A DNA stretch of 64,000 bases, taken from assembly GCA_024742475.1 (NCBI GenBank), contig JANSYI010000030.1, positions 46,185-110,184 of the forward strand. The letters run 5' to 3'. Each line of letters opens with the position of its first letter. Positions within the stretch are counted from its first letter, which is position 1. Positions 8,805 to 17,694 of the stretch are shown here, in pieces. The notes beneath the pieces were generated by a model that was not told where the DNA came from, did no database searches, and saw nothing but the letters and a program-made list of their open reading frames with translations. This DNA is from a bacterium. GTDB taxonomy: Bacteria > Myxococcota_A > Polyangia > Nannocystales > Nannocystaceae. Made by a program: the position numbers and the translations under genes.

Positions 8805-10178
8805 TCACTTCTTCCGAGGGCGAGGGATGTCGAGCTGGTTGAGGCGGCTGCTGAGGGTGCGCCGCGAGATGCCGAGCTGCTTTGCGGCCCGGGTCTGATT
8901 CCCGCCGCAGTCTGCCAGCGCGTCGATGATGCGCTGCCGCTCGTCGCTCGCCATGGCCGGAGTGCCTCGCGCGGGGGTTGCGACGCCAGCGGGTGGGGCG
9001 TTGGAGCTGCGACCGGGCGAGTATTGGTTCTCGACCGCGAGATGCTCGGGTTGAACGATGCCGCTGGTCGACAGGAGGACAGCGCGATTGATGGCGTTCT
9101 TCAGCTCGCGAATGTTGCCGGGCCAGTCGTAGGACTGCATCCACGCGATCGCCTCGGGCGCGAGCAGCGGGACGCTGCCAAACCCGGCGTCCCGGGCGGC
9201 CTGGGCGAGGAAGGAGCGGGCGAGCGGAACGACCTCGTCGAGGCGTTCCCGCAGCGGCGGAATGACGAGGGAGATGCCGTTGAGGCGATAGTAGAGATCT
9301 TCTCGAAACCGGCCGGCTGCCACCTCTTCGGCGAGGTTGCGGTGGGTGGCGGAGACGAATCGAACGTCGACCGGCGTCTGCTTGATGCTGCCGACGCGAT
9401 GCACGGCGCGCAGCTCGAGGACGCGCAGCAGCTTCGCCTGGGCCGAGAGCGGCATTTCGCCGACTTCATCGAGAAAGAACGTGCCCGTGTGGGCAGCCTC
9501 GATGAGGCCCGGCTTGGCCGAGGTCGCGCCCGTGAAAGCGCCCTTCTCGTAGCCGAACAGCTCACTCTCGAACAAGCTGTCGGTGAGCGAGGCGCAGTTG
9601 ATGCCCAAGAACGGCGACGAGGCTCGCGGCGACATGCGGTGGAGCGTGGAGGCCATGACCTCTTTGCCCACGCCGGTCTCCCCGAGCAACAGCACGTTGA
9701 TCTTGCTCGACGCGACGCGCTGCGCCAGCCGGTTGAGGCGCTGCATTGCGTCGCTCTGGCCTTCGTGGCGATCGTCGCGGAGCGCGGCCTCGTCGGGCTC
9801 CCTCTGGCCGCCGAGGACCTCTCGCTGCACGATGACGACGGTTGATCCAAAATCGATGGTCTCCCCGACGTTGATCGCCGTGTCGACGTTTGGCTGGAGC
9901 TTCTCACCTCGAACGACCGTGCCGTTGGAGCTCCCAAGGTCGCGGACCATCAGCGTCTCGCCCAGGGTGATCGCTGCGTGCACCCGCGAGATGAGGGGGT
10001 CGGGGACCTGGATGTCGGCGGTCTCGGAGCGGCCGACCGTCACGCGCCCGCGCTCGGGGAGCTGGTGCGCGACCGGATCTCGATCACTGATGACCAGCAG
10101 CTTGAACCGGCCCAGCTCCACCGAGAGCGAGCCGGGGTCCATCGTCGGGAGTTCTCGTCCGAGCGGTTCGTCTGCCAT
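8805..10178 (-). CDS. FHA-domain sigma-54-dependent transcriptional activator
   Basis: Enhancer-binding protein of about 457 residues that activates sigma-54 RNA polymerase. An FHA domain (about 25-105; VTVGRSETADI, SRVHA, DLGSSNGT) replaces the usual receiver, so the input is probably a phosphothreonine made by a Ser/Thr kinase. The AAA+ domain follows with Walker A GETGVGKE, the sigma-54 contact loop GAFTGA, Walker B FFLDEVGEM and the R-finger region. A Fis-type helix-turn-helix ends the protein (GNQTRAAKQLGISRRTLSSRL). I chose ATG 10178; an upstream start at 10208 is possible. FHA-sigma-54 activators are common in myxobacteria. Two Hanks kinases in this window are possible partners, which is inference. 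Confidence 0.93.
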   Translation of the reverse strand: MADEPLGRELPTMDPGSLSVELGRFKLLVISDRDPVAHQLPERGRVTVGRSETADIQVPDPLISRVHAAITLGETLMVRDLGSSNGTVVRGEKLQPNVDTAINVGETIDFGSTVVIVQREVLGGQREPDEAALRDDRHEGQSDAMQRLNRLAQRVASSKINVLLLGETGVGKEVMASTLHRMSPRASSPFLGINCASLTDSLFESELFGYEKGAFTGATSAKPGLIEAAHTGTFFLDEVGEMPLSAQAKLLRVLELRAVHRVGSIKQTPVDVRFVSATHRNLAEEVAAGRFREDLYYRLNGISLVIPPLRERLDEVVPLARSFLAQAARDAGFGSVPLLAPEAIAWMQSYDWPGNIRELKNAINRAVLLSTSGIVQPEHLAVENQYSPGRSSNAPPAGVATPARGTPAMASDERQRIIDALADCGGNQTRAAKQLGISRRTLSSRLNQLDIPRPRKK

Positions 10179-10208
10179 TCGTGCTGCGCCGAGCCAAAGT
10201 CGTACCAT

Positions 10209-10349
10209 GATTGCCGCGATTCGCGTGCGAGTGGTGAGAGGCCCGCCGAGCGTCTGGAGCCGCTCGGGGCAAGCGAAGCGGTCGGATGCGCGACGGGCTC
10301 CAGGGATGAGAGAGCGAAGCGAAGGGCCCCTGCCGAGGCCCCTCGAGCA
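10209..10349. repeat. intergenic inverted repeats
   Basis: Between the activator and the small membrane protein gene. TGGAGCC near 10256 pairs with GGCTCCA near 10298, and GGGCC near 10325 pairs with GGCCC near 10336 just beyond the stop of the membrane protein gene. The latter could serve as a terminator, but no T-run follows. Confidence 0.35.
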
Positions 10350-10763
10350 TCAGAGGACGAACACCCAGACGGTGTAGAGCACGCCCATCGCGATGGCGAA
10401 GAAGCCGAGCGGGACCTGGAACTTGGAGAGCTTGAGGCGAAGCTCCTGTCCCTTGGCCATCGCGGTCTCGTTCTTGCTGAGGACCCACTTGCTGATGAGC
10501 TTGAACCCGAGGATGAAGCCGACGAGGAGGTCGGCCACGCCGCTGAGCGTCCAGAAGATCCAAGTGAGGGGCGCCTCGCTGAGCAGGGACATGCTGCTCA
10601 CGCAGCTGATGAGCTCCCAGACGCCCCAGAAGAACATGAGCGCTCCGATCCACCCCTCGTAGGGGGTGAGCTTGTCGATCAGCTCCTTGGCGTTCGGCTT
10701 GCGCGCGATGATGAATGCCGATGCTGCGAGGATTCCGCCACAAATGGTGATGATGCCGCCCAT
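10350..10763 (-). CDS. small four-helix membrane protein, unknown function
   Basis: A 137-residue hydrophobic protein I do not recognise. Four likely TM segments: residues 1-19, about 37-60 (WIGALMFFWGVWELI), about 68-92 (WIFWTLSGVADLLVGFILGF) and about 115-137 at the very C-terminus (VPLGFFAIAMGVLYTVWVFV). A Lys-rich loop lies between helices 3 and 4. The start is supported by an AAGGAAG ribosome site about 10 bases upstream of ATG 10763. It stands alone, divergent from the MYXO-CTERM gene at 11128. Confidence 0.8.
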   Translation of the reverse strand: MGGIITICGGILAASAFIIARKPNAKELIDKLTPYEGWIGALMFFWGVWELISCVSSMSLLSEAPLTWIFWTLSGVADLLVGFILGFKLISKWVLSKNETAMAKGQELRLKLSKFQVPLGFFAIAMGVLYTVWVFVL

Positions 10764-11127
10764 GATTCGTTGCTTCCTTGTTCCGTTGCGTTGGTGTTGG
10801 TGACCGCGTCGTTGCGGTGACGCCCGGATGTAAGAGCAAGCGGTATTCCCTGGGTGCCCCGTAGCGATTCCGGCTAGTTACTCGAGTTGTGCAACACGGG
10901 GCGGGAGCCACTTGCGCAACGCGCTGCCCAAGTCGAGCAACGCGCCGCGCCGCGCGTTCTCGAACGTCCACGTCGCCCCGCGGGCAGACGGCGATCTTTT
11001 GGTGCCCTACAGCGCGAAACGAACCGTTCAAAACTGCCGAACCGTCCGAAAGGGGGGTCGTGTGTCTTCTCGCGTTCCGCTATTGTGTGGCGGGGTTTGG
11101 GAAGCGGAGATCGAACGGGTTGGAGAC
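10764..11127. other. divergent intergenic region
   Basis: About 364 bp between two divergent genes. It must hold both promoters. I see no RNA gene or strong hairpin. A lower-GC pocket lies around 10995-11040, before the rightward gene, whose ATG is preceded by GGAG. Confidence 0.5.
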
Positions 11128-12531
11128 ATGCAAAACAAACTCTGGGTAGCAGTTCTTTTCGGTGCGATAGGCCTACCGGCCACCGCCAATGCTGGCGGAT
11201 TGGATCTCGAGAATCCGGACCCGTCGTGGGAAGACGGTCCGCCGCGGGGCACGTACGTTTGGCTGACCGATGATCAAGTGGATCAAGTGGACCAGGTGCC
11301 CGAGGTTCCGGACGTCCAGTTCGGCGGCACCCACATCCTGTACCTCAACCGCTGCCAGGGCGGACTGACCATCTCGCATAGCGGGCAGAACGACTCCACC
11401 AACAACCAGTCGACGGTCGGTGGTGGCACGTTCCCCGAGTATCCCTACGGCGATGCGAGCTGGAACGAGCTCGTCAACAAGACCCGCGCCCTCTTCGAGC
11501 CCTACGCCATCACGGTCACCGACGTCGACCCCTCCCCGGCACCCCACGACGAGGCTATCGTCTGCGGGACGCCCGGCGTCATCGGCATGCCCAACGGAGT
11601 GGGCGGCGTTGCCCCCTTCAGCTGCGGGCAGATTCCCAACGCGATCACCTTCACGTTCGCCCAGGTCTACGGTGGAGACGTCGACCAAATGGTGGCGACG
11701 GTCGGCCAGGAAGCTGCGCACGCGTGGGGCCTCGAGCACCTGCTGCGGTGCAACGACCCGATGACCTACCTCAACAGCCCGTTCGGCAACGAGGGGTCGT
11801 GCTGGCCGAAGTCGTTCCAGGACAACGACTCGCAGTGTGGCGAGTACTCGCCTCGGTCGTGCGACTGCGGGGGCAGCACGCAGAACTCGCACCAGCACAT
11901 CCTCAACATGTTCGGGGCTGGTGTGCCCGACACGGCGGCCCCGACCGCGGCCATCGTCTCGCCCACCGACGGTGAGGCGTTCCCCGTCGGAGCGACCTTC
12001 CCCATCGAAGTCGAAGTCTCCGATGACGTGCAGGTGGCCAGCGTCACGCTCTACGCCAACGGAAGCGCGCTGAGTACGGATACCTCTTCGCCCTTCGGCC
12101 CGTTCCCCGCCGAGAACACGCCCGAGGGCATCTACGAGATGTACATCACCGTCGAGGACGCGGCGGGCAACTCGACCGACAGCGATGTCGTCACCGTCTA
12201 CGTCAACGCCGATGCTGCTCCGCCCGCGACGAGCGGCGGAAGCGACGGCGGTGATGGCGGCGACGACAGCGACAGCGGCGGGGACGGAAGCGGCGGCGGC
12301 GACGGTGGAGACGGCGGCGACGGCGGCGGAGACGGTGGAGATGGCGGCGGCAGTGACAGCGATGCCTTCCCCGGTGAGTCGGGAGGCTCGGGCTTGCCAC
12401 CGGGCTACGGTCTCGCCAACGAGACGGCGGACGGATGCGCCTGCACCACGGGGTCGGGTGGCGACCGCTGGGGCTTCGTCTTCCTCGGCGTGATGTTCGG
12501 CTTTGGCCTTCGGGCTCGGCGGCGTCGCTAG
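11128..12531 (+). CDS. secreted metzincin-like protein with MYXO-CTERM tail
   Basis: Exported protein of 467 residues. A signal peptide (about 1-22, cleaved after TANA) leads to a tandem DQV stretch and a domain with VGQEAAHAWGLEH, which is the zinc-protease pattern HExxHxxGxxH with its first His replaced by Gln; a Met-turn-like DPMTYL follows. An Ig-like/cadherin-like beta domain spans about 270-370 (PTAAIVSPTDGEAFPVGATF). A Gly/Asp-rich linker and a MYXO-CTERM tail follow: Cys-Ala-Cys, a hydrophobic run FVFLGVMFGFGL and the terminal RARRRR. Family knowledge says such tails direct surface anchoring in myxobacteria. Whether it is still a protease is doubtful. GGAG supports the start. Confidence 0.87.
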   Translation: MQNKLWVAVLFGAIGLPATANAGGLDLENPDPSWEDGPPRGTYVWLTDDQVDQVDQVPEVPDVQFGGTHILYLNRCQGGLTISHSGQNDSTNNQSTVGGGTFPEYPYGDASWNELVNKTRALFEPYAITVTDVDPSPAPHDEAIVCGTPGVIGMPNGVGGVAPFSCGQIPNAITFTFAQVYGGDVDQMVATVGQEAAHAWGLEHLLRCNDPMTYLNSPFGNEGSCWPKSFQDNDSQCGEYSPRSCDCGGSTQNSHQHILNMFGAGVPDTAAPTAAIVSPTDGEAFPVGATFPIEVEVSDDVQVASVTLYANGSALSTDTSSPFGPFPAENTPEGIYEMYITVEDAAGNSTDSDVVTVYVNADAAPPATSGGSDGGDGGDDSDSGGDGSGGGDGGDGGDGGGDGGDGGGSDSDAFPGESGGSGLPPGYGLANETADGCACTTGSGGDRWGFVFLGVMFGFGLRARRRR

Positions 12532-12561
12532 CGACGTCTCCGGCAGCGACCAACCCATCGC

Positions 12562-12602
12562 GCGGCCACGCTCACCGAGGTGAGGTGGCCGCGTTCTCGT
12601 TT
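12562..12602 (+). terminator. Rho-independent terminator
   Basis: GCGGCCAC (12562-12569) pairs with GTGGCCGC (12585-12592), and inner CTCACC (12571-12576) pairs with GGTGAG (12579-12584), giving a 14-bp stem with one bulged G. TTCTCGTTT follows. It ends the MYXO-CTERM gene and separates it from the convergent exporter. Confidence 0.8.
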
Positions 12603-15153
12603 AGCGGCGCTTGGCGGCCCAGTCGCGGGCGAGCCCGGAAAGCGAGGGGAGCACGAGCGTGGCGCCGAGGGCTGCCAGAACGATGCCGAGGACCGCGACC
12701 TCGCCGATGCCGCGCACACCCGCCGAGTCGGCGACCATGAAGGCGGCGAACCCGATGGCGGTGGTAGCCATCGCCGCCATGATCGCGCTGCCGGTCTCGA
12801 CCAACGACAGGAGGAGCCCGTCGGCCTCGCCCTTGGTGCGGCGGATCTTGTCGGTGAGATAGACGCCGTTGTCGACGCCGATACCGAGGATCGCGGGAAG
12901 GATGGGCAGGTTGAACAACGTGAATTCGAGGTCGAGCATCGCCATCGCGCCGACCAGCCACAACAGCGCGAGCGCGAGCGGCAGCAAGGTGAGGATGGCC
13001 TGCCTGACCGATCGAAGCTGCCAGTAGACCAGCAGCGCGACGAGGAGAGCCGCCATCCCGAGCACGACGGGTGCTTCCTCGCGCAGCATTGTGAACATGG
13101 CGGCGTAGACCGTGGTCTCGCCGACGAACAGCTCGCCGCTCGAGAGGTACTGGGCCGTCTCCTCACGAAAGTCGACGCCCTTGCGCATGTCGGCGGCGTC
13201 GAAGGCGGGGTAGGCGAACACGCCGTAGGCCCCGTCGTCGGTCCGCACGGCGTGCAGCAGCTCGTGGGGGAGGTCGTCGATGCCGAACGGGCGCGCGGAC
13301 AGCATGCGGATGAGGTTGGCGGCGTCCTCCTCGTCGATACGCGCTCCTTCAGCCCCCGAGCCCGCGGCGCCGTCGTCCCAGTCGTCCTCGGTGCCTTCGC
13401 TCTCTTCCCACTCGCTGCCGTCGAACTCGTCCCCAGACACCTCGCGTGCGCGCGCGAGGAGCTCGGTCGCGTCGACTTGGGCCGACTCGGCCATCGCCTC
13501 GATGGTGGAGGGCTCGAGGAGCGTGAGGATGTCGCGCTCGCGCTCGGCGGGGACGATGCTCGGATCGGGCATCAAGTCGGGCGCGGCGAACAGCTCGGCG
13601 ACGACGGATTCTTCGCCGCGCTCGAGCAAAGCCTGACGAGACGCGCGGGCCTCGTCGAGCGTGGCGCGGGCCTCCTCGAGGCTCTGGCGCACCAAGATGC
13701 CCGCGTGAATGTCTCGTCCGAAGATCTCCGAGATGAGGGCGACGTCTTCCTCGGAGTTTTGGCGGCTGTAGTCGGACTGAAGCTCGCGGGCGTTGTACGC
13801 GAAGCCGACGTTGGGTGCCTCGATGGCGGAGAACACCGTGAGGGCGCCCAGGATCGCCAGCACGAGGCCAGGGCGGGCGAGCAGGATCTGGGAGACCACG
13901 CCGCGCCGCAGACGAGGCGGCTTGGCGCGCTTGATGCCCACGAGGCAGCTCAGCGCCGGAAGGACGGTGACCATGGCCGCCAGGCACAGCGCCACGCCCA
14001 TCGCCGAGATCACGCCGAACTCGGCGAAGGCGGGGAAGTCCGACGTCGCCATGATCGTGAACGCGCCGACCGTGGTGCTCGAGGCGACGAGCAGCGGCAC
14101 GACCAGGTTGCGGAAGGCGAGCCGGATCGCCTCGTCGTTTTCGTGCTCCCGTCGCTCCTTGCGGGCGCGGAGGAAGAAGTGAATGCCTGCGTCGATGCCC
14201 GCACCCATCACGACGGTCGAAATCATCGACGTCATGACGTTGAGGTCGCCGATGAGCACGTACGTTGCGGCGAGCGACCACACCACGCCGAAGGTCAGCG
14301 GTACGAGCAGGATGAGGACCGCGCGTGCCGAGCGGAACAGGCCGTACAGGACGAGCATGACGCCCAGAAGCGCCACGGCTCCGGCGCGGATGGTGTCGCG
14401 CTGGACGATGGCGTGTTCGTCGGCCTTGCTGATGTAGGGGCCAACGAGGTTGACCGTGATCTTTCCGGACCACGGGGCGCCCTCGCGCTCGAGCACTTCG
14501 TTGGCTGCCGCCCGCATCTCGTCGGAGATCTGCTTGCAGAACTCCAGGCTCGACGCGGGTTCGACCGGCCGCAGCAGGATGACGTTGGCGTCGGTGCCTT
14601 CGCGCTCGTAGAGGTCTTCGAAGCCCGTGCGGGCCAGCGACTCCTTGCGCTTGGTCTCGATGAAGTCTTCGAGCTCCTCCTTGGCGCCTTCTTTGGGCTC
14701 GGTGAGGCAGAGGTCGGGCTCGGCTGCGCAGGTCTCGGCATGAAGCCAGGCGTCGATCAGCCCGCGTAGCTCCTCGAGCTCCTCGTCGGCGAGGTAGTAC
14801 AGCGCGTGGTCGAGGAAGAAGTCGCTCGGGAGCCGGTAGTCGACGTCCCCGAGCAGCTCGTGCCCGGCCACGTGTTTGGCGAGTGCGTCGCTGTAGGCGT
14901 GGCGCGCCTCGGCCTCGCCACGAACGACGACGTTGACGCTGCCCGTGCTCCCGAAGGTCTCCTCGATGGACTCGAGCGCGACGACGACCTCGTGGTCGCG
15001 CGGAAGCAACCGCCGCAGGTCGCTGTCGACCTCCAGCTTCGACGCGAGCGAAGCCGCGAACGCCGTGATCAGAACAGCGACGACGAGGATCGCGCGGTGC
15101 CGCCGCAGGACCCAGTCGATCCAACGGTCCCGCAGTGGGGGTGTCCCGGCCAA
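12601..15153 (-). CDS. MMPL/RND-superfamily exporter
   Basis: An 850-residue transporter of the MMPL-like branch of RND. It has the expected two-half plan: TM1 (about 20-38), a large periplasmic loop, TM2-6 (about 240-400), TM7 (about 425), a second loop rich in acidic residues (EWEESEGTEDDWDD), and TM8-12 to the C-terminus. VMGAGIDAGIHF and ILGIGVDNGVYL sit at the equivalent TM4 and TM10 positions, where the family carries its proton-relay Asp. Relatives export lipids or hopanoids across the inner membrane. It is the last gene of a leftward operon, 42 bp after the MYXO-CTERM gene. The substrate is unknown; a lipid is likely. Confidence 0.9.
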   Translation of the reverse strand: MAGTPPLRDRWIDWVLRRHRAILVVAVLITAFAASLASKLEVDSDLRRLLPRDHEVVVALESIEETFGSTGSVNVVVRGEAEARHAYSDALAKHVAGHELLGDVDYRLPSDFFLDHALYYLADEELEELRGLIDAWLHAETCAAEPDLCLTEPKEGAKEELEDFIETKRKESLARTGFEDLYEREGTDANVILLRPVEPASSLEFCKQISDEMRAAANEVLEREGAPWSGKITVNLVGPYISKADEHAIVQRDTIRAGAVALLGVMLVLYGLFRSARAVLILLVPLTFGVVWSLAATYVLIGDLNVMTSMISTVVMGAGIDAGIHFFLRARKERREHENDEAIRLAFRNLVVPLLVASSTTVGAFTIMATSDFPAFAEFGVISAMGVALCLAAMVTVLPALSCLVGIKRAKPPRLRRGVVSQILLARPGLVLAILGALTVFSAIEAPNVGFAYNARELQSDYSRQNSEEDVALISEIFGRDIHAGILVRQSLEEARATLDEARASRQALLERGEESVVAELFAAPDLMPDPSIVPAERERDILTLLEPSTIEAMAESAQVDATELLARAREVSGDEFDGSEWEESEGTEDDWDDGAAGSGAEGARIDEEDAANLIRMLSARPFGIDDLPHELLHAVRTDDGAYGVFAYPAFDAADMRKGVDFREETAQYLSSGELFVGETTVYAAMFTMLREEAPVVLGMAALLVALLVYWQLRSVRQAILTLLPLALALLWLVGAMAMLDLEFTLFNLPILPAILGIGVDNGVYLTDKIRRTKGEADGLLLSLVETGSAIMAAMATTAIGFAAFMVADSAGVRGIGEVAVLGIVLAALGATLVLPSLSGLARDWAAKRR

Positions 15154-15195
15154 ACGGCCGCAACTCTTGCACGAATCGGCGCCTAGAAGCCACCT

Positions 15196-16362
15196 CTACC
15201 GTGCGGGCCGTGCTTGCGCGTGAGCCCCTCGGTGGTGCTCGCGGCGAGGGCAGCCGAGCACGAACAGCGCGAGGATCAGCCAGCCGGCAGGCGGGCCAGC
15301 GGCTGCCTGTGGTCCACCCAGAGCGCATGCGCAGCCTGCACCGCCGGCGGAAGCCCCGGCCTCGTCGTCGGCGGAGTCGGAGCAAGTGAGTTCGCCCGCG
15401 GTTGGAGGTGCGGTCGGCTCGATTGCGGGGTCGTAGAAACCGCAGATCTCCAGCGGCTCGCCGAAGGGTGCGTCGCTGGGATTGTCGTCGCCGAACACCA
15501 AGGCTGTGCCCTCGGCGTGATCGATCCACGGCGTCGGGCCGTCTGGGTCCGCGACGGCGCGGAACAGCAAGGGCTGGCCGATGAGGTCTTCGGGGGGATC
15601 GAAGTCGACCTCGAACGGGCCCGCGCCGACGGTGGCGAAGGTCTGCCACCGTTCGTCTTGGGTGCCGACGTCGATGAGCGACGCGAACTGAAGCTCGACG
15701 TCGCAGGTCGCGGCGGCGCAGCCTCGAACGGAGAATGGTGAGCCGGGGCGTAGCTGCGTTCCGTCGAGGGACGGGCTGCGGAGCCCCACGCTGGGGAGCG
15801 CGTCGCTCGGGTCGTCGTAGATTCGGACGACGCCTCGCCGGACGCTCCAGAGGTTGAGCGGCGGCTCGTACGTGTAGCCGCGAACGACGTAGTTGCCCGG
15901 AGGGATTGCCCCCGTGTCGAAGTCGAGGCCGTCGCGGGTCGCTTCGCAGGTGATGGGTATGCGCTCGCTCACCGGTTGCATGGGGAACACGCAGCCGGCG
16001 AGGTCGTCGCGTCGCTCGAGGATGTCCTCGTCGGGCGGCAGCGCGGTGATCGTGCCCCGGGCGAGCGCGTCCTCGGCCTCGGCGACGGTGATCCAGTTGG
16101 GGAGGTCGAGGACGTCGCGATGCACGTCTTCGCAGACCAGGAAGAACTGAAACCGCCGCGAGTCGGGAGGCTCGTCGGCGGTGACCATGAAGTCTTCACG
16201 AGCGAGCCCGATGTCGAGGTGAAAGATAGGGTCTTGGCTGCGGTCGACGTCGGTGATGCACGCCGCGAGCGGAAACACGGGCGGGGTGCGGACACCCGCA
16301 CCATTGGACGCGCTGGCGGCCGAGGGCACGAGCATGCCCAGCACGAGCGCGAGCCTTCGCAT
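15196..16362 (-). CDS. exported Cys-rich protein with MYXO-CTERM-like tail
   Basis: A 388-residue exported protein of unknown function. ATG 16362 gives a signal peptide (MRRLALVLGMLVPSAASA). The body is beta-rich with scattered Cys pairs. The C-terminus has a MYXO-CTERM-like layout: Cys-Ala-Cys (GCACALGG), a hydrophobic segment (GWLILALFVLGC) and an Arg-rich end. The tail after the hydrophobic run is longer than usual. It lies between an MFS transporter (38 bp upstream) and the MMPL exporter (42 bp downstream) in one leftward operon, so a link to envelope or lipid traffic is plausible. No catalytic motif seen. Confidence 0.82.
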   Translation of the reverse strand: MRRLALVLGMLVPSAASASNGAGVRTPPVFPLAACITDVDRSQDPIFHLDIGLAREDFMVTADEPPDSRRFQFFLVCEDVHRDVLDLPNWITVAEAEDALARGTITALPPDEDILERRDDLAGCVFPMQPVSERIPITCEATRDGLDFDTGAIPPGNYVVRGYTYEPPLNLWSVRRGVVRIYDDPSDALPSVGLRSPSLDGTQLRPGSPFSVRGCAAATCDVELQFASLIDVGTQDERWQTFATVGAGPFEVDFDPPEDLIGQPLLFRAVADPDGPTPWIDHAEGTALVFGDDNPSDAPFGEPLEICGFYDPAIEPTAPPTAGELTCSDSADDEAGASAGGAGCACALGGPQAAAGPPAGWLILALFVLGCPRREHHRGAHAQARPAR

Positions 16363-16400
16363 GCGCTTCACCCTGGCCCGAGCCCGCTTCGAGCGCAAGC

Positions 16401-17639
16401 CTACGCCGCCTCGGGCTCGGGCTCGGGGACGCCGACCAGCACGAACACCCCCGTGAACGCGACGCTGATGGCCGCGACGACGGCACACCCCGTGAAGCCG
16501 AATCGCCCAAAGGTCGAGCCCGCCATCGCGGCGCCGAGACCTCCGCCGAGCTGACCCAGCGCGACCACGAGGCTCATCAGAGAGCCACGTTCGCGCGCGC
16601 CCGAGAGCGCGGTGAGCAGGGCTTGAAACGGGGAGACCCGCATGGCCACGAGCACCATGGCGAGGAACAGGAACACGTGGGCGGTGAGGTTGCCGACCAC
16701 GAACCAGGGCACCGCGAGGAAGAGTGCCGTGGTCCCCCAGCACGAGGCGAGGATCAAGGGCTTGCGACCCACGCGGTCGCTGAGCTTGCCCGTTTGAACG
16801 CCGAAGATGACGCTGGCGACGCCGCCGACCATGAACATCGACGCGATGTTGCCCGGTGTCAGGCCCTTGCTCGACTCGGCCCACTTCGGAAAATAGACGA
16901 CGAAGCTCGACACGGAGAAGAACATCGTGGCGTAGGCCATGGCCGAGTACGCGACCGAGCGTTGCTGCAACAGGGCGCGATACCGACGCAGCGCGCTGCG
17001 CACGTCAGCGCTACCTCCACGCTCGACATCGGGCTGCGGCACGAAGATCAGGGTCATCACGAAGGCGACCGCACAGACGAGGGCGAACAACACGAAGGCC
17101 GAACGGAACCCGTACGCCTCGGCCAGCAGCGCCCCGCTTGGAACGCCGAGGATCTGTCCCACGGCGAAGCCGCTCATCACCCAACCCGAGGCCCACCCTC
17201 GGCGCGTGTACGGAAAGTAGTCGCCGACGTAGGCGACGGCGGAGCCTGTCAGAGCGCCTCCGGCCGCGCCCGCCAAGATGCGCACGCCGACGAGCGACCA
17301 GAAGTCGTTCGCAAAGGCGTGCATGCCGAGCGCGGCCGTCATGATTCCGGTGCCCGCGAGAATGACGCGGCGTCTCCCCACGCGGTCACTGATCGGTCCC
17401 ACCACCAGGGCGAACACCGCCAGGGAGATCGCGTAGCCCGAGACGATGAAACCCAGCTTGGACTCGGCGATGCCGAGCTCGGCCTCGATGCGCGGCAGCA
17501 CCGGAGAGACCACCATCACCTGCGAGCTGACGGCGAGCACCATCAGCCACAGCGGCATCAAGACGAGCCAGTCGCTTCGCTTCGCGCTCGGGTCCAGAGG
17601 TGGAAGCGTCTCACACTCGTGGGCGGTGCTGGGTTCCAA
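16401..17639 (-). CDS. MFS transporter
   Basis: Major facilitator superfamily permease of 412 residues with about 12 TM helices. Motif A appears as GPISDRVGRRRV between TM2 and TM3, and the half-repeat version as TGKLSDRVGRKPL between TM8 and TM9. The general style (early VMVVSPVLPRIEAELG, SG-rich helix 5) fits the drug:H+ antiporter (DHA1) group. It starts the leftward operon with the MYXO-CTERM protein and the MMPL exporter. The substrate cannot be told from sequence. Confidence 0.9.
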   Translation of the reverse strand: MEPSTAHECETLPPLDPSAKRSDWLVLMPLWLMVLAVSSQVMVVSPVLPRIEAELGIAESKLGFIVSGYAISLAVFALVVGPISDRVGRRRVILAGTGIMTAALGMHAFANDFWSLVGVRILAGAAGGALTGSAVAYVGDYFPYTRRGWASGWVMSGFAVGQILGVPSGALLAEAYGFRSAFVLFALVCAVAFVMTLIFVPQPDVERGGSADVRSALRRYRALLQQRSVAYSAMAYATMFFSVSSFVVYFPKWAESSKGLTPGNIASMFMVGGVASVIFGVQTGKLSDRVGRKPLILASCWGTTALFLAVPWFVVGNLTAHVFLFLAMVLVAMRVSPFQALLTALSGARERGSLMSLVVALGQLGGGLGAAMAGSTFGRFGFTGCAVVAAISVAFTGVFVLVGVPEPEPEAA

Positions 17640-17694
17640 CTCTGGCCGTGATGAACCCGGTGGTGACCCATATTGCGGGGAACCCAGGCTCGGG

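Noticed and set aside
12580..14769. Plus-strand open frame of 729 codons opposite the MMPL exporter
   Set aside because: Composition is rich in Glu, Arg, Gly and His, without domains, while the minus strand encodes a clear transporter.
13349..15649. Minus-strand open frame of 766 codons
   Set aside because: Out-of-frame, Arg/Pro-rich shadow overlapping the exporter gene in the same orientation.
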